Positions 8,409 to 17,730 of a DNA stretch of 64,000 bases are shown here, piece after piece. The notes under the pieces are model-generated. The model saw nothing but the letters and a program-made list of their open reading frames with translations, had not been told where the DNA came from and made no database searches. This stretch comes from Streptococcus parasanguinis (GTDB lineage Bacteria > Bacillota > Bacilli > Lactobacillales > Streptococcaceae), in contig CAJJKY010000003.1 of NCBI GenBank assembly GCA_905188195.1, positions 62,001 to 126,000 on the forward strand, given 5' to 3'. A program made the translations under genes and the position numbers. Each line of letters opens with the position of its first letter. Positions within the stretch are counted from its first letter, which is position 1.

Positions 8409-8440
8409 ATTCTACAGGAAAAGCGTCAAAAAAAAGTCAA
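8409..8440 (-). promoter_or_regulatory. hutI promoter with SARP-type direct repeats
   Basis: On the minus strand the order is heptamer TTGACTT (8434-8440), 4-bp spacer, heptamer TTGACGC (8423-8429), 8-bp spacer, then a TAGAAT -10 (8409-8414). The repeats have an 11-bp period and stand where a -35 would be. The layout matches the hutU promoter base for base in spacing. Confidence 0.8.
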
Positions 8441-8489
8441 AAAGTTTTTCCCTCATTTTTTTTTGCTTTATTAAAAATTATATTTTTTT

Positions 8490-8521
8490 TTGACTCTTTA
8501 TTGACGTTTCTTCGATACAAT
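8490..8521 (+). promoter_or_regulatory. hutU promoter with SARP-type direct repeats
   Basis: The order is heptamer TTGACTC (8490-8496), spacer TTTA, heptamer TTGACGT (8501-8507), 8 bp, then a TACAAT -10 (8516-8521). The 20-bp block 8487-8506 is an 18/20 inverted copy of 8424-8443, so the intergenic region is nearly symmetric about 8465. No conventional -35 is present, which implies activator dependence. Confidence 0.8.
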
Positions 8522-8566
8522 AAAGAAAATATAAATTCACAGTCCAACTATAAGGAGGGTTCTGCT

Positions 8567-10597
8567 ATGTCATTTATAGACGAGAAAGAAATTGCAGCTG
8601 CTATGTCTGTCAAACTTGACTTTGATGTCCTACCTGAAAAGGCGACTTTTCAAGAAGGCATCCGTCGTGCACCTGATAGAGGCTTCCGCTTAACGCAAGC
8701 TCAGACTGAAATTGCCCTTAAAAATGCTTTGCGTTACATTCCTAAAAAATTCCACCAAGAGTTGATCCCAGAATTTCTGGAAGAACTGAGAACTCGCGGT
8801 CGGATCTATGGCTATCGCTTCCGTCCAAAAGATCGGATCTACGGAAAACCAATCGATGAGTACAAAGGAAAATGCACAGCTGCTAAGGCTATGCAGGTCA
8901 TGATTGACAACAACTTGAGCTTTGAAATTGCTCTTTATCCATATGAATTAGTCACTTATGGGGAAACAGGATCTGTCTGTGCCAACTGGATGCAATACAA
9001 CTTGATCAAGAAATACTTGGAAGTCATGACAGAAGACCAAACCTTGGTGGTTGAATCTGGTCACCCTCTTGGCCTCTTCAAATCGAAACCAGAAGCTCCT
9101 CGTGTCGTCATTACCAACGGTCTCTTGATCGGTGAGTATGACAACATGCGCGACTGGGAAATTGCTGAAGAGATGGGAGTGACCAACTACGGTCAGATGA
9201 CGGCTGGTGGCTGGATGTACATCGGTCCACAAGGGATCGTTCACGGTACTTTCAACACCCTTCTCAATGCTGGTCGTCTCAAACTCGGTGTGCCTGATGA
9301 TGGCGACTTGACCGGTAAACTCTTTATTTCATCTGGTCTCGGTGGAATGAGCGGAGCTCAAGGGAAAGCAGCTGAAATCGCAAAAGCGGTGGCCATCGTC
9401 GCTGAAGTGGACCGCTCTCGGATCGAAACTCGTCACTCTCAAGGCTGGATTAGCCAAGTGACAGACAGTGCCGAAGAAGCTGTGAAATTAGCTCAAGCAG
9501 CACTGGAAGCTGGTGAATCCACTTCGATTGCCTACCATGGTAATATCGTAGACTTGCTCGAATATGTCAACGAACACCAAGTCCATGTTCATCTCTTGTC
9601 TGACCAAACCTCTTGCCACAACGTTTATGATGGTGGCTATTGCCCAGTTGGCATTAGTTTTGAAGAACGGACACGTTTGTTGGCAGAAGACAAAGAAACC
9701 TTCCATCGCTTGGTCGATGAAACCTTGGCTCGTCACTTCGCAGTGATTAAAGCCTTGACTGCTAAGGGCACCTACTTCTTCGACTACGGTAATGCCTTTA
9801 TGAAATCTGTTTACGACTCTGGCATCAAGGAAATTTCTAAGAATGGCTTGGATGACAAGGACGGCTTCATTTGGCCATCTTATGTAGAAGATATCATGGG
9901 ACCTATGCTCTTTGACTATGGTTATGGTCCATTCCGTTGGGTCTGCCTCAGCGGTAAACATGAAGACTTGATTGCAACTGACCATGCAGCCATGGAAGCG
10001 ATCGATCCAACTCGTCGCTACCAAGACCGTGACAACTACAACTGGATCCGCGATGCTGAAAAGAACCAATTAGTCGTTGGTACACAAGCTCGTATCCTCT
10101 ATCAAGATTGTATGGGACGTGTCAACATTGCTTTGAAATTTAATGAACTCATTCGCCAAGGTAAGATTGGCCCTGTCATGATTGGACGTGACCACCATGA
10201 CGTATCTGGTACAGATGCTCCATTCCGTGAAACATCCAACATCAAAGATGGTTCGAACGTCACTTGTGACATGGCGGTTCAATGTTACGCTGGTAACGCT
10301 GCTCGCGGTATGAGTCTCGTTGCCCTCCACAACGGTGGTGGTACTGGTATCGGTAAAGCCATCAACGGTGGATTTGGTCTCGTTCTAGACGGTAGCCACC
10401 GGATCGATGAAATCATCAAGTCTGCCATTGCCTGGGATACCATGGGCGGGGTTGCTCGTCGGAACTGGGCACGGAATAACCATGCCATTGAAACAGCGAT
10501 CGAGTACAACCGTCTCCATGCAGGAACAGACCACATCACCATTCCGTATCTGGCAGATGAAGATTTGGTCAAAGAAGCCGTTCAAAAATTGTTTTAA
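8567..10597 (+). CDS. hutU: urocanate hydratase
   Basis: 676 residues from the ATG at 8567, which follows TAAGGAGGG; upstream in-frame codons run through the promoter and are not coding. It adds water to urocanate to give imidazolone propionate, with tightly bound NAD acting as electrophile. Family marks are Gly-Leu-Gly-Gly-Met-Ser-Gly-Ala-Gln near 258 (dinucleotide loop), Cys-His-Asn-Val-Tyr-Asp-Gly-Gly-Tyr-Cys-Pro-Val-Gly near 350, and the Gly-Arg-Asp-His-His-Asp-Val-Ser-Gly block near 540. The length is above the 550-560 of the proteobacterial form, typical of the longer form in streptococci. First gene of the long plus-strand hut operon. Confidence 0.97.
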   Translation: MSFIDEKEIAAAMSVKLDFDVLPEKATFQEGIRRAPDRGFRLTQAQTEIALKNALRYIPKKFHQELIPEFLEELRTRGRIYGYRFRPKDRIYGKPIDEYKGKCTAAKAMQVMIDNNLSFEIALYPYELVTYGETGSVCANWMQYNLIKKYLEVMTEDQTLVVESGHPLGLFKSKPEAPRVVITNGLLIGEYDNMRDWEIAEEMGVTNYGQMTAGGWMYIGPQGIVHGTFNTLLNAGRLKLGVPDDGDLTGKLFISSGLGGMSGAQGKAAEIAKAVAIVAEVDRSRIETRHSQGWISQVTDSAEEAVKLAQAALEAGESTSIAYHGNIVDLLEYVNEHQVHVHLLSDQTSCHNVYDGGYCPVGISFEERTRLLAEDKETFHRLVDETLARHFAVIKALTAKGTYFFDYGNAFMKSVYDSGIKEISKNGLDDKDGFIWPSYVEDIMGPMLFDYGYGPFRWVCLSGKHEDLIATDHAAMEAIDPTRRYQDRDNYNWIRDAEKNQLVVGTQARILYQDCMGRVNIALKFNELIRQGKIGPVMIGRDHHDVSGTDAPFRETSNIKDGSNVTCDMAVQCYAGNAARGMSLVALHNGGGTGIGKAINGGFGLVLDGSHRIDEIIKSAIAWDTMGGVARRNWARNNHAIETAIEYNRLHAGTDHITIPYLADEDLVKEAVQKLF

Positions 10598-10680
10598 CAT
10601 CAAAAAATAAAAACTGAGAAAGGGGAGGAAAATACAAAGACTCCTCCTCCCCAACTTCTCCTATAAAAAGAGGTAATCAT

Positions 10681-11580
10681 ATGGCAAAAATTGTTGAGTG
10701 TATTCCAAACTTCTCTGAAGGACGCAATCAGGCTGTGATCGACGGATTAGCAGCTACAGCAAAAAGTATTCCAGGTGTTACGTTACTAGACTACTCGTCC
10801 GATGCCAGCCACAACCGTAGCGTCTTTACACTCGTTGGGGATGAAGAAAGCATTCAAGAAGTGGCTTTCCAATTGGTGAAATACGCTTCTGAAAACATCG
10901 ATATGACCAAGCACGAAGGCGAACACCCTCGTATGGGGGCAACAGACGTTTGTCCATTCGTTCCGGTTAAGGATATCACTACAGCTGAATGCGTTGAGAT
11001 TGCTAACAAAGTAGCCGAACGCATCAATCGTGAATTAGGTATTCCAATCTTCCTTTATGAAGATGCTGCAACTCGCCCAGAACGGAAGAACTTGGCGAAA
11101 GTGCGTAAAGGACAATTTGAAGGAATGCCAGAAAAATTGTTGGAAGAAGACTGGAAGCCAGACTACGGTGAACGCAAGATTCACCCAACTGCAGGGGTTA
11201 CAGCTGTCGGTGTCCGGATGCCACTCGTTGCTTTCAATATCAACCTTGACACAGACGACCTAGAGATTGCCAATAAGATTTCTAAAATCATTCGTGGATC
11301 AAGCGGTGGATACAAGTACTGTAAAGCGATCGGCGTCATGCTAGAAGATCGCAACATCGCCCAAGTCTCCATCAACATGGTCAACTTGGAACAATTCCCA
11401 TTGTATCGTGTCGTTGAAACCGTTCGTTTCGAAGCACAACGTTACGGTGTTCGCATCATCGGAACAGAACTTATCGGACTGGCTCCTGCTAAGGCTTTGA
11501 TCGACTCTGCTGAATACTACTTACAATTAGAAGACTTTGACTACAGCAAACAAGTCTTGGAAAATCACTTGTTGGGTTAG
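10681..11580 (+). CDS. ftcD: glutamate formimidoyltransferase
   Basis: 299 residues, transferase domain only; the cyclodeaminase is a separate gene here, unlike the fused animal enzyme. It moves the formimino group of formimidoyl-glutamate to tetrahydrofolate, freeing glutamate. The conserved Lys-His-Glu-Gly-Glu-His-Pro-Arg-Met-Gly-Ala-Thr-Asp stretch near 80 carries the catalytic His. The ATG at 10681 follows AGAGGTAATCAT. It lies 83 bases after hutU and 12 bases before fchA. Confidence 0.96.
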   Translation: MAKIVECIPNFSEGRNQAVIDGLAATAKSIPGVTLLDYSSDASHNRSVFTLVGDEESIQEVAFQLVKYASENIDMTKHEGEHPRMGATDVCPFVPVKDITTAECVEIANKVAERINRELGIPIFLYEDAATRPERKNLAKVRKGQFEGMPEKLLEEDWKPDYGERKIHPTAGVTAVGVRMPLVAFNINLDTDDLEIANKISKIIRGSSGGYKYCKAIGVMLEDRNIAQVSINMVNLEQFPLYRVVETVRFEAQRYGVRIIGTELIGLAPAKALIDSAEYYLQLEDFDYSKQVLENHLLG

Positions 11581-11592
11581 AAAGGGAGTTCT

Positions 11593-12222
11593 ATGAAACT
11601 AGTTGACTTAAGTATTACGGAGTTTGCCAAGGTCCTTGGTTCAGATGCTCCAGCTCCAGGTGGTGGTTCTGCAGCTGCTCTATCTGCTGCGAATGGGATT
11701 TCCCTTACAAAAATGGTCTGTGAACTGACCATTGGAAAGAAAAAATACGCAGAATTTGAAGACCACATCAAAGGGGTTCATGAAAAAAGCGCTCAACTCC
11801 AAGACCAATTACTAGAAGCCATCGACAAGGATACAGAAGCCTTCAACGTCGTATCAGCTGTCTTTGATCTTCCAAAAGAAACGGAAGAAGAGAAAGCTGC
11901 TCGTCGTGAAGCCATGCAAAAAGCTTTGAAACATGCGACAGTATCTCCTTTCTCTATGATGGAGCTCATCGTTGAAGCTCTTGAAACCACCAAAGAAGCT
12001 GTTGGCAAGTCCAACACCAATGCGGCTAGTGACCTAGGGGTAGCTGCTCTGAATCTTAAAGCTGGCCTTCAAGGTGCTTGGCTCAATGTCTTGATCAACA
12101 TTTCAGGAATCAAGGACCAAGACTTCGTCCAAGAATACCACGGCAAGGGACTCAAACTTCTCCAAACCGGTTCTGATCTTGCAGATAATATTTACCAAAC
12201 CATTTTAGAAAGTCTATCTTAA
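11593..12222 (+). CDS. fchA: formimidoyltetrahydrofolate cyclodeaminase
   Basis: 209 helical residues with the family signature Ala-Pro-Ala-Pro-Gly-Gly-Gly-Ser-Ala-Ala-Ala near residue 20. It releases ammonia from 5-formimino-tetrahydrofolate to give methenyl-tetrahydrofolate. An AAAGGGAG site lies 8 bases before the ATG. It is placed directly between ftcD and fhs, the order of the pathway. Confidence 0.96.
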   Translation: MKLVDLSITEFAKVLGSDAPAPGGGSAAALSAANGISLTKMVCELTIGKKKYAEFEDHIKGVHEKSAQLQDQLLEAIDKDTEAFNVVSAVFDLPKETEEEKAARREAMQKALKHATVSPFSMMELIVEALETTKEAVGKSNTNAASDLGVAALNLKAGLQGAWLNVLINISGIKDQDFVQEYHGKGLKLLQTGSDLADNIYQTILESLS

Positions 12223-12257
12223 ACCTAGCAAATAAAAATAAAGAAAGAAGGGATTCT

Positions 12258-13931
12258 ATGGTTTTATCGGATATTGAAATTGCCAATTCTGTCCAAATGA
12301 AGCCCATCACCGATATCGCTGCTGAACTTGGATTGACCGAAGACGATATTTCGCTCTACGGAAAATACAAGGCAAAAATTGATAGCAACCAACTGGAACA
12401 ACTCAAGGATAAGGAAGATGGAAAGCTGATCCTCGTGACAGCCATCTCCCCAACACCTGCTGGAGAAGGAAAGACAACCACCTCTGTTGGCTTGGTCGAT
12501 GCTCTTTCAGCTATTGGTGAAAAAGCCGTCATTGCCCTGCGCGAACCTTCTCTTGGCCCTGTCTTTGGGATCAAGGGTGGAGCTGCCGGTGGCGGGTACG
12601 CCCAAGTGGTTCCAATGGAAGATATCAACCTTCACTTTACCGGAGACTTCCATGCCATTGGGATTGCCAACAACCTCCTTGCAGCCTTGATTGACAACCA
12701 TATCCATCACGGCAATGAGTTGGGCATCGATTCTCGTCGCATTACCTGGAAACGGGTGGTCGATATGAACGACCGTCAGCTCCGTCATATTGTCGATGGC
12801 CTTCAAGGAAAAACAAACGGGGTTCCTCGTGAAGATGGCTTTGACATCACCGTGGCTTCTGAAATCATGGCCATTCTCTGTCTCTCAGAAAATATCCTTG
12901 ATCTCAAAGAACGTCTTGATCGCATCATTATCGGGTACAACTACCAAGGACAACCGGTCACAGCCAAAGACCTCAAGGCTGGAGGGGCCATGGCAGCTGT
13001 CCTCAAAGATGCCATCCATCCGAACTTGGTGCAGACTTTAGAACATACTCCTGCCATCATCCACGGTGGACCATTTGCCAATATCGCCCACGGCTGTAAC
13101 AGTGTGCTGGCTACTAAACTAGCCCTCAAATATGCAGACTATGTCGTGACAGAAGCTGGTTTTGGAGCAGACCTCGGTGCTGAAAAATTCATCGATATCA
13201 AGTGCCGTATGGCTGGACTCAAACCTGCTGCCGTTGTCCTCGTCGCAACCATCCGTGCCCTCAAAATGCATGGTGGGGTTGCCAAAGCGGACTTGGCTAC
13301 TGAAAATGTCCAAGCCGTGATCGATGGTCTACCAAACCTAGACAAACACTTGGCCAACATTCAAGAAGTCTATGGTCTACCAGTGGTCGTTGCCATTAAC
13401 AAATTCCCACTGGATACAGAAGCAGAGCTAGAAGCTGTCTATGAATCTTGTAAGAAACGCAATGTAGATGTGGTCATTTCAGATGTCTGGGCACATGGTG
13501 GAGCTGGTGGTCGTGACTTGGCTGAAAAAGTCATTCAACTGGCTCAAGAAGAAAACCACTTCTCTTATGTCTATGACGAAGAAGACAGCATTGAAACAAA
13601 ATTGACCAAGATCGTCACAAAAGTCTATGGTGGTAAAGGCATCAGCTTAACACCAGCGGCCAAACGCGAACTCAAAGAATTGGAAGCTCTTGGCTTCTCA
13701 AACTACCCAATCTGTATGGCCAAAACCCAATATTCCTTCTCAGACGATGCGAAGAAGATGGGAGCACCAAAAGATTTCACAGTTAAAATCAGTAACCTTA
13801 AGGTGGCTGCCGGAGCTGGCTTCATCGTAGCTCTCACTGGTACCATTATGACCATGCCTGGCCTACCTAAAGTTCCTGCCAGTGAAAAGATTGATATCGA
13901 TGCCCACGGCAATATCACTGGTCTCTTTTAA
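12258..13931 (+). CDS. fhs: formate-tetrahydrofolate ligase
   Basis: 557 residues, full length. The ATP-binding loop is Thr-Pro-Ala-Gly-Glu-Gly-Lys-Thr-Thr-Thr near 66-75, and the Pro-Ser-Leu-Gly-Pro-Val-Phe-Gly-Ile-Lys-Gly-Gly-Ala block follows near 95. It interconverts 10-formyl-tetrahydrofolate plus ADP with formate and ATP. At this place in the hut operon it is likely to run towards ATP and formate, so the formimino carbon yields energy or one-carbon units. Many streptococci also carry a housekeeping fhs elsewhere; this copy looks dedicated to histidine use. Confidence 0.95.
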   Translation: MVLSDIEIANSVQMKPITDIAAELGLTEDDISLYGKYKAKIDSNQLEQLKDKEDGKLILVTAISPTPAGEGKTTTSVGLVDALSAIGEKAVIALREPSLGPVFGIKGGAAGGGYAQVVPMEDINLHFTGDFHAIGIANNLLAALIDNHIHHGNELGIDSRRITWKRVVDMNDRQLRHIVDGLQGKTNGVPREDGFDITVASEIMAILCLSENILDLKERLDRIIIGYNYQGQPVTAKDLKAGGAMAAVLKDAIHPNLVQTLEHTPAIIHGGPFANIAHGCNSVLATKLALKYADYVVTEAGFGADLGAEKFIDIKCRMAGLKPAAVVLVATIRALKMHGGVAKADLATENVQAVIDGLPNLDKHLANIQEVYGLPVVVAINKFPLDTEAELEAVYESCKKRNVDVVISDVWAHGGAGGRDLAEKVIQLAQEENHFSYVYDEEDSIETKLTKIVTKVYGGKGISLTPAAKRELKELEALGFSNYPICMAKTQYSFSDDAKKMGAPKDFTVKISNLKVAAGAGFIVALTGTIMTMPGLPKVPASEKIDIDAHGNITGLF

Positions 13932-13946
13932 GAAAGAAGGCGTCCT

Positions 13947-14525
13947 ATGGTGACTCTCCTTCATCTTACCCCCGCAGATTATCAAATTTCTACCTGGTCC
14001 GGTGGCCAAACCACCCAACTCTTTCTCTCCCCAGAGGGAGGAAGCTATCCAGATCGGACCTTTGACTTCCGCCTCTCTACTGCAACGGTAGAGGTTGAAA
14101 AAAGTAACTTTACCGATCTCACGGGCTACCACCGAATCTTGATGCCCTTGAATGCCTCCATTAGGCTCACCCATCACCATAAAGAAGTGGTTTTGAACCC
14201 CTTTCAAAGCTACTTCTTTGATGGGGGAGATCCTGTATCTAGCCAAGGGACTTGTCAAGACTTTAATTTGATTTACAAACCTTCTTATCAGGGGCATATG
14301 AGTGCTATATCCCCAAAAGAGAGTGTCAAAAGTCAGAGTCGCTATCAATTGATCTACGCTCTCTGTCCACTAACACTCGAATGGGGAAACAATCATTCTC
14401 AAACTCTCCAAACTCACGAGCTCCTGGTGATCGAACAAGCATCTCCTCTTCAAGAGATGACAATCACGTTTTTACCCCATCAGTCTGGGGAGCAACCGAT
14501 TGCTATCTGGACTGGACTACAATAA
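13947..14525 (+). CDS. hutD: HutD/Ves family protein
   Basis: 192 residues. The start Leu-Leu-His-Leu-Thr-Pro-Ala-Asp-Tyr and Trp-Ser-Gly-Gly-Gln-Thr-Thr-Gln-Leu near 20 fit the HutD/Ves cupin family, as does Phe-Asp-Phe-Arg-Leu-Ser-Thr-Ala-Thr-Val near 45. HutD homologues sit in hut operons across bacteria; a role in limiting the pathway by sensing an intermediate has been proposed, but no reaction is established. It lies 15 bases after fhs with an AGAAAGAAGG site. Confidence 0.88.
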   Translation: MVTLLHLTPADYQISTWSGGQTTQLFLSPEGGSYPDRTFDFRLSTATVEVEKSNFTDLTGYHRILMPLNASIRLTHHHKEVVLNPFQSYFFDGGDPVSSQGTCQDFNLIYKPSYQGHMSAISPKESVKSQSRYQLIYALCPLTLEWGNNHSQTLQTHELLVIEQASPLQEMTITFLPHQSGEQPIAIWTGLQ

Positions 14526-14546
14526 TGTTCACAAAGGAGAAACATT

Positions 14547-15890
14547 ATGAACGGAGCACATAAACAGTCGATTGAGGAACAAGAAAAAGCGAAATTCAGC
14601 TTTAGCGGTGCCACTCTTTACGGTATCAATGCCGTCATCGGATCTGGTATCTTCCTCCTCCCTCAAAAAATTTATTCTGGCCTCGGACCAGCCTCTCTAG
14701 CTGTCATGTTCGGGGTTGCCATTCTCGTCATGCTACTATCAGCCTGTCTGGCTGAAACAGCTGGCTACTTCGACAAAAACGGTGGAGCCATGCAATACTC
14801 AAAAGCCGCTTTCGGAGACTTCGTTGGCTTTAACGTTGGGATTCTCGGTTGGGCCGTTACTGTTATCGCTTGGGCTGCCATGTTAGCCGGCTTTGCTAAG
14901 ATCTTCATCATCACCTTCCCAGCATTTGAAGGCTACAACCTTCCGATTAGTATCGGTATGCTGATTCTCTTGAGTCTGATGAACATTGCCGGTCTGAAAA
15001 CCTCTAAGATGTTTACTCTGACAGCTACTGTTGCAAAATTAATTCCAATTGTCCTCTTCTCACTCTTTGCCATCTTCTTCATTTCCGGTGGCGTGAGCAA
15101 GGGCAACTTCACACCTTTCCTTCAATTGGAAAGTGGAACAAGTCTCTTCAGTTCGATTTCTAGTACCGCCGTCTACATCTTCTACGGTTTCATCGGATTT
15201 GAAACCATGTCTATCGTTGCAGGGGAAATGCGCAACCCTGAAAAGAACGTTCCCCGCGCTATTCTAGGTTCTATTAGTATTGTATCTGTTCTCTACATGT
15301 TGATCATCGCTGGAACAATCGCCATGCTTGGTGGTCGCATTATGCAAACCGGTGCACCAGTACAAGACGCATTTGTCGAAATGATTGGCCCTATCGGAGC
15401 TCCACTCGTTTCTTACGGAGCCCTCATTTCAATCGCCGGTCTAAACATCGGTGAATCCATCATGGTCCCTCGTTTTGGTGCCGCATTAGCAACTGAAAAA
15501 CTCTTGCCAGAAGGGCTTGGAAAAACAAACTCTAAGAATGCCCCTGTCATTGCCATTATCATTTCTGGTATCTTCGCCTTCTTACTCTTGTTATCTGGCT
15601 CTTTCGAAACATTAGCAACCTTCAGTGTTGTCTTCCGTTTCTTCCAATACATTCCAACTGCTTTGGCAGCCATCAAACTCAGAAAAATGTACCCAGACAA
15701 AAAGGTTACCTTCCGAGTACCATTTGGTCCTGTTATCCCAGTTCTAGCCGTTGTGATCAGTATCTTGATGATTGCAGGGGACAACATGATGAACTTTGTT
15801 TGGGGTGCCATCGGTCTCGTGATCGCAAGTGGACTCTACTTTGTTTTCCACGGCGATAAACTACATAAATCGAAAACCCTTCCTCACTAA
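14547..15890 (+). CDS. APC-family amino acid permease, probable histidine importer
   Basis: 447 residues with about 12 membrane segments. The APC mark Gly-Ile-Asn-Ala-Val-Ile-Gly-Ser-Gly-Ile-Phe-Leu-Leu-Pro falls in the first segment (about 26-40), where the amino acid carboxylate binds. It lies 21 bases after hutD, inside the operon, so histidine (or urocanate) is the natural substrate, though this is inferred from context only. Ends before a 216-base gap and hutH. Confidence 0.88.
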   Translation: MNGAHKQSIEEQEKAKFSFSGATLYGINAVIGSGIFLLPQKIYSGLGPASLAVMFGVAILVMLLSACLAETAGYFDKNGGAMQYSKAAFGDFVGFNVGILGWAVTVIAWAAMLAGFAKIFIITFPAFEGYNLPISIGMLILLSLMNIAGLKTSKMFTLTATVAKLIPIVLFSLFAIFFISGGVSKGNFTPFLQLESGTSLFSSISSTAVYIFYGFIGFETMSIVAGEMRNPEKNVPRAILGSISIVSVLYMLIIAGTIAMLGGRIMQTGAPVQDAFVEMIGPIGAPLVSYGALISIAGLNIGESIMVPRFGAALATEKLLPEGLGKTNSKNAPVIAIIISGIFAFLLLLSGSFETLATFSVVFRFFQYIPTALAAIKLRKMYPDKKVTFRVPFGPVIPVLAVVISILMIAGDNMMNFVWGAIGLVIASGLYFVFHGDKLHKSKTLPH

Positions 15891-15905
15891 TTTTCTTTAC
15901 ACACT

Positions 15906-15960
15906 AGATGGGAACAGAGACGGGAGTGAAGCTCGGTTTTGCTCCCTAACCCATCTAGGA
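15906..15960 (+). promoter_or_regulatory. two-tier hairpin between the hut permease and hutH
   Basis: A perfect 9-bp outer stem CTAGATGGG/CCCATCTAG encloses an inner GGGAG/CTCCC stem. No T-run follows, so it is not a standard terminator; mRNA processing, attenuation or a repeat element are possible. Boundaries are good to a few bases. The rest of the 15891-16106 gap shows small dyads and the AATCGGAGG ribosome site of hutH, but no clear promoter. Confidence 0.5.
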
Positions 15961-16106
15961 CTCCACGAATGTCAAACCTGAGCCCTTTTCTCTATGACTC
16001 CTTTCAATTTTTTTAGATCAATAGACAATGGGCCCATGTTTGGTATTCAAACCGAAGTAAACAACACTACTTCCACAGAACAACTATTCATAATCGGAGG
16101 TTTTAT

Positions 16107-17648
16107 ATGACTCAATTGATTCATTTAGATGGTAATAGCTTAACACTCGAAGAAGTCATCGCTGTCGCTCGGCACGGTGCCCAATGTGAGCTTGATGAAC
16201 AAGCCAAAGAAGCCGTTATCGCATCCCGTAAAATCGTTGATGACATTGTCCGGGAAAAACGAGTCGTCTATGGTGTAACCACTGGCTTTGGTTCCCTCTG
16301 TAATGTCAGCATCTCTCCAGAAGATACTGTTCAACTGCAAGAAAACCTGATCCGAACTCACTCATCTGGCTTCGGCGATCCACTTCCTGAAGATGCCGTT
16401 CGTGCCATCATGCTGATCCGTATCAACTCACTCTTAAAAGGTTATTCTGGCATTCGTCTATCAACCGTTGAAAAACTGTTAGAATTGCTTAACAAAGGAG
16501 TCACTCCTTATATCCCTGAAAAAGGCTCTCTCGGAGCTTCTGGAGACTTAGCACCACTTGCTCATATGGTTTTACCAATGTTGGGTCTTGGACGCGCCTA
16601 CTACAAAGGAGAACTTCTCAGTGGTCAAGAAGCCTTAGATCGTGCTGGAATTGAAAAGATCCAATTGGCTGCCAAAGAAGGGCTTGCCTTGATCAATGGT
16701 ACGACTGTCCTAACGGGTATCGGTGCTCTTGCGACTTATGATGGTATCCAATTGCTCAAACTCTCTGATATCGCTGGTGCTCTCTCAATGGAAGTTCACA
16801 ATGGAATTACCAGTCCATTCGAAGAAGACCTTCATTCCATCCGCCCACAAAGTGGACAATTGGCAACTGCTCGCAACATCCGTAACCTTCTTGAAGGAAG
16901 CAAGAATACCACTGTTGCGACTCAACAACGGGTACAAGATCCTTATACACTTCGCTGTATCCCTCAAATACATGGAGCCAGCAAGGATTCTATTGCTTAC
17001 GTAAAAGAAAAAGTTGAAATCGAAATCAACTCTGTCACAGATAACCCAATCATTACCAAAGAAGGACACGTCATCTCAGGAGGTAACTTCCACGGTGAAC
17101 CAATGGCGCAACCATTTGACTTCTTAGGCATTGCCCTTTCTGAAATTGGGAACGTATCTGAACGTCGGGTGGAACGCTTGGTCAACAGCCAACTCAGTAA
17201 ATTACCATCCTTCTTGGTCAAACACCCTGGACTCAACTCAGGCTTCATGATTACCCAGTATGCTTGTGCATCCCTTGCATCGGAAAATAAAATTTTGGCT
17301 CATCCTGCTAGTGTCGATTCTATTCCATCTTGTGAAAACCAAGAAGATTTCGTCAGCATGGGAACGACTGCCGCTCGTAAAGCAGCAGAAATTCTTAAAA
17401 ACTCACGTCGCATCGTTGCTACTGAAATCATGGCAGCTTGCCAAGCCTTGGATCTCAAGCCAGAAAATCATGAACTTGGTAAAGGTACAAAACCAGCTTA
17501 TGAGCTGATTCGTCAAAAACTGAACTTCATTGAATTTGACAAAGATATCGAAATCTTTGAAGAACTTAATAAAGCATCTGCTGTTGTCGAAAGCGAAGAA
17601 TTCTTAGCAACCATCGAAAAAGCAGTTGACTTAAGCATTCAATACTGA
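16107..17648 (+). CDS. hutH: histidine ammonia-lyase
   Basis: 513 residues. The Ala-Ser-Gly triad that cyclises to the MIO cofactor is in Gly-Ser-Leu-Gly-Ala-Ser-Gly-Asp-Leu-Ala-Pro-Leu (near 140-151). The enzyme removes ammonia from histidine to give urocanate and so starts the pathway. Here it is near the end of the operon, after the permease. The ATG follows ATCGGAGG. Confidence 0.98.
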   Translation: MTQLIHLDGNSLTLEEVIAVARHGAQCELDEQAKEAVIASRKIVDDIVREKRVVYGVTTGFGSLCNVSISPEDTVQLQENLIRTHSSGFGDPLPEDAVRAIMLIRINSLLKGYSGIRLSTVEKLLELLNKGVTPYIPEKGSLGASGDLAPLAHMVLPMLGLGRAYYKGELLSGQEALDRAGIEKIQLAAKEGLALINGTTVLTGIGALATYDGIQLLKLSDIAGALSMEVHNGITSPFEEDLHSIRPQSGQLATARNIRNLLEGSKNTTVATQQRVQDPYTLRCIPQIHGASKDSIAYVKEKVEIEINSVTDNPIITKEGHVISGGNFHGEPMAQPFDFLGIALSEIGNVSERRVERLVNSQLSKLPSFLVKHPGLNSGFMITQYACASLASENKILAHPASVDSIPSCENQEDFVSMGTTAARKAAEILKNSRRIVATEIMAACQALDLKPENHELGKGTKPAYELIRQKLNFIEFDKDIEIFEELNKASAVVESEEFLATIEKAVDLSIQY

Positions 17649-17669
17649 TACAGTAAGAATAAAGCAAAA

Positions 17670-17697
17670 CAGAGGCTGGCGATCTTCTCAGCCTCTG
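17670..17697 (+). promoter_or_regulatory. intercistronic hairpin hutH-hutG
   Basis: A 9-bp perfect stem CAGAGGCTG/CAGCCTCTG without a following T-run. Likely an mRNA processing or stability element, or a weak attenuator before hutG. Confidence 0.55.
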
Positions 17698-17730
17698 CCT
17701 GCTTTCAGAAAAATAAGGGAGGCGACAAGC

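Noticed and set aside
9488..10069. 193-codon open frame on the strand opposite hutU
   Set aside because: Lies wholly within hutU, lacks homology and ribosome site; a byproduct of the codon use of the real gene.
13863..14348. 161-codon minus-strand frame across fhs and hutD
   Set aside because: Overlaps two well-supported genes and has no recognisable domain.
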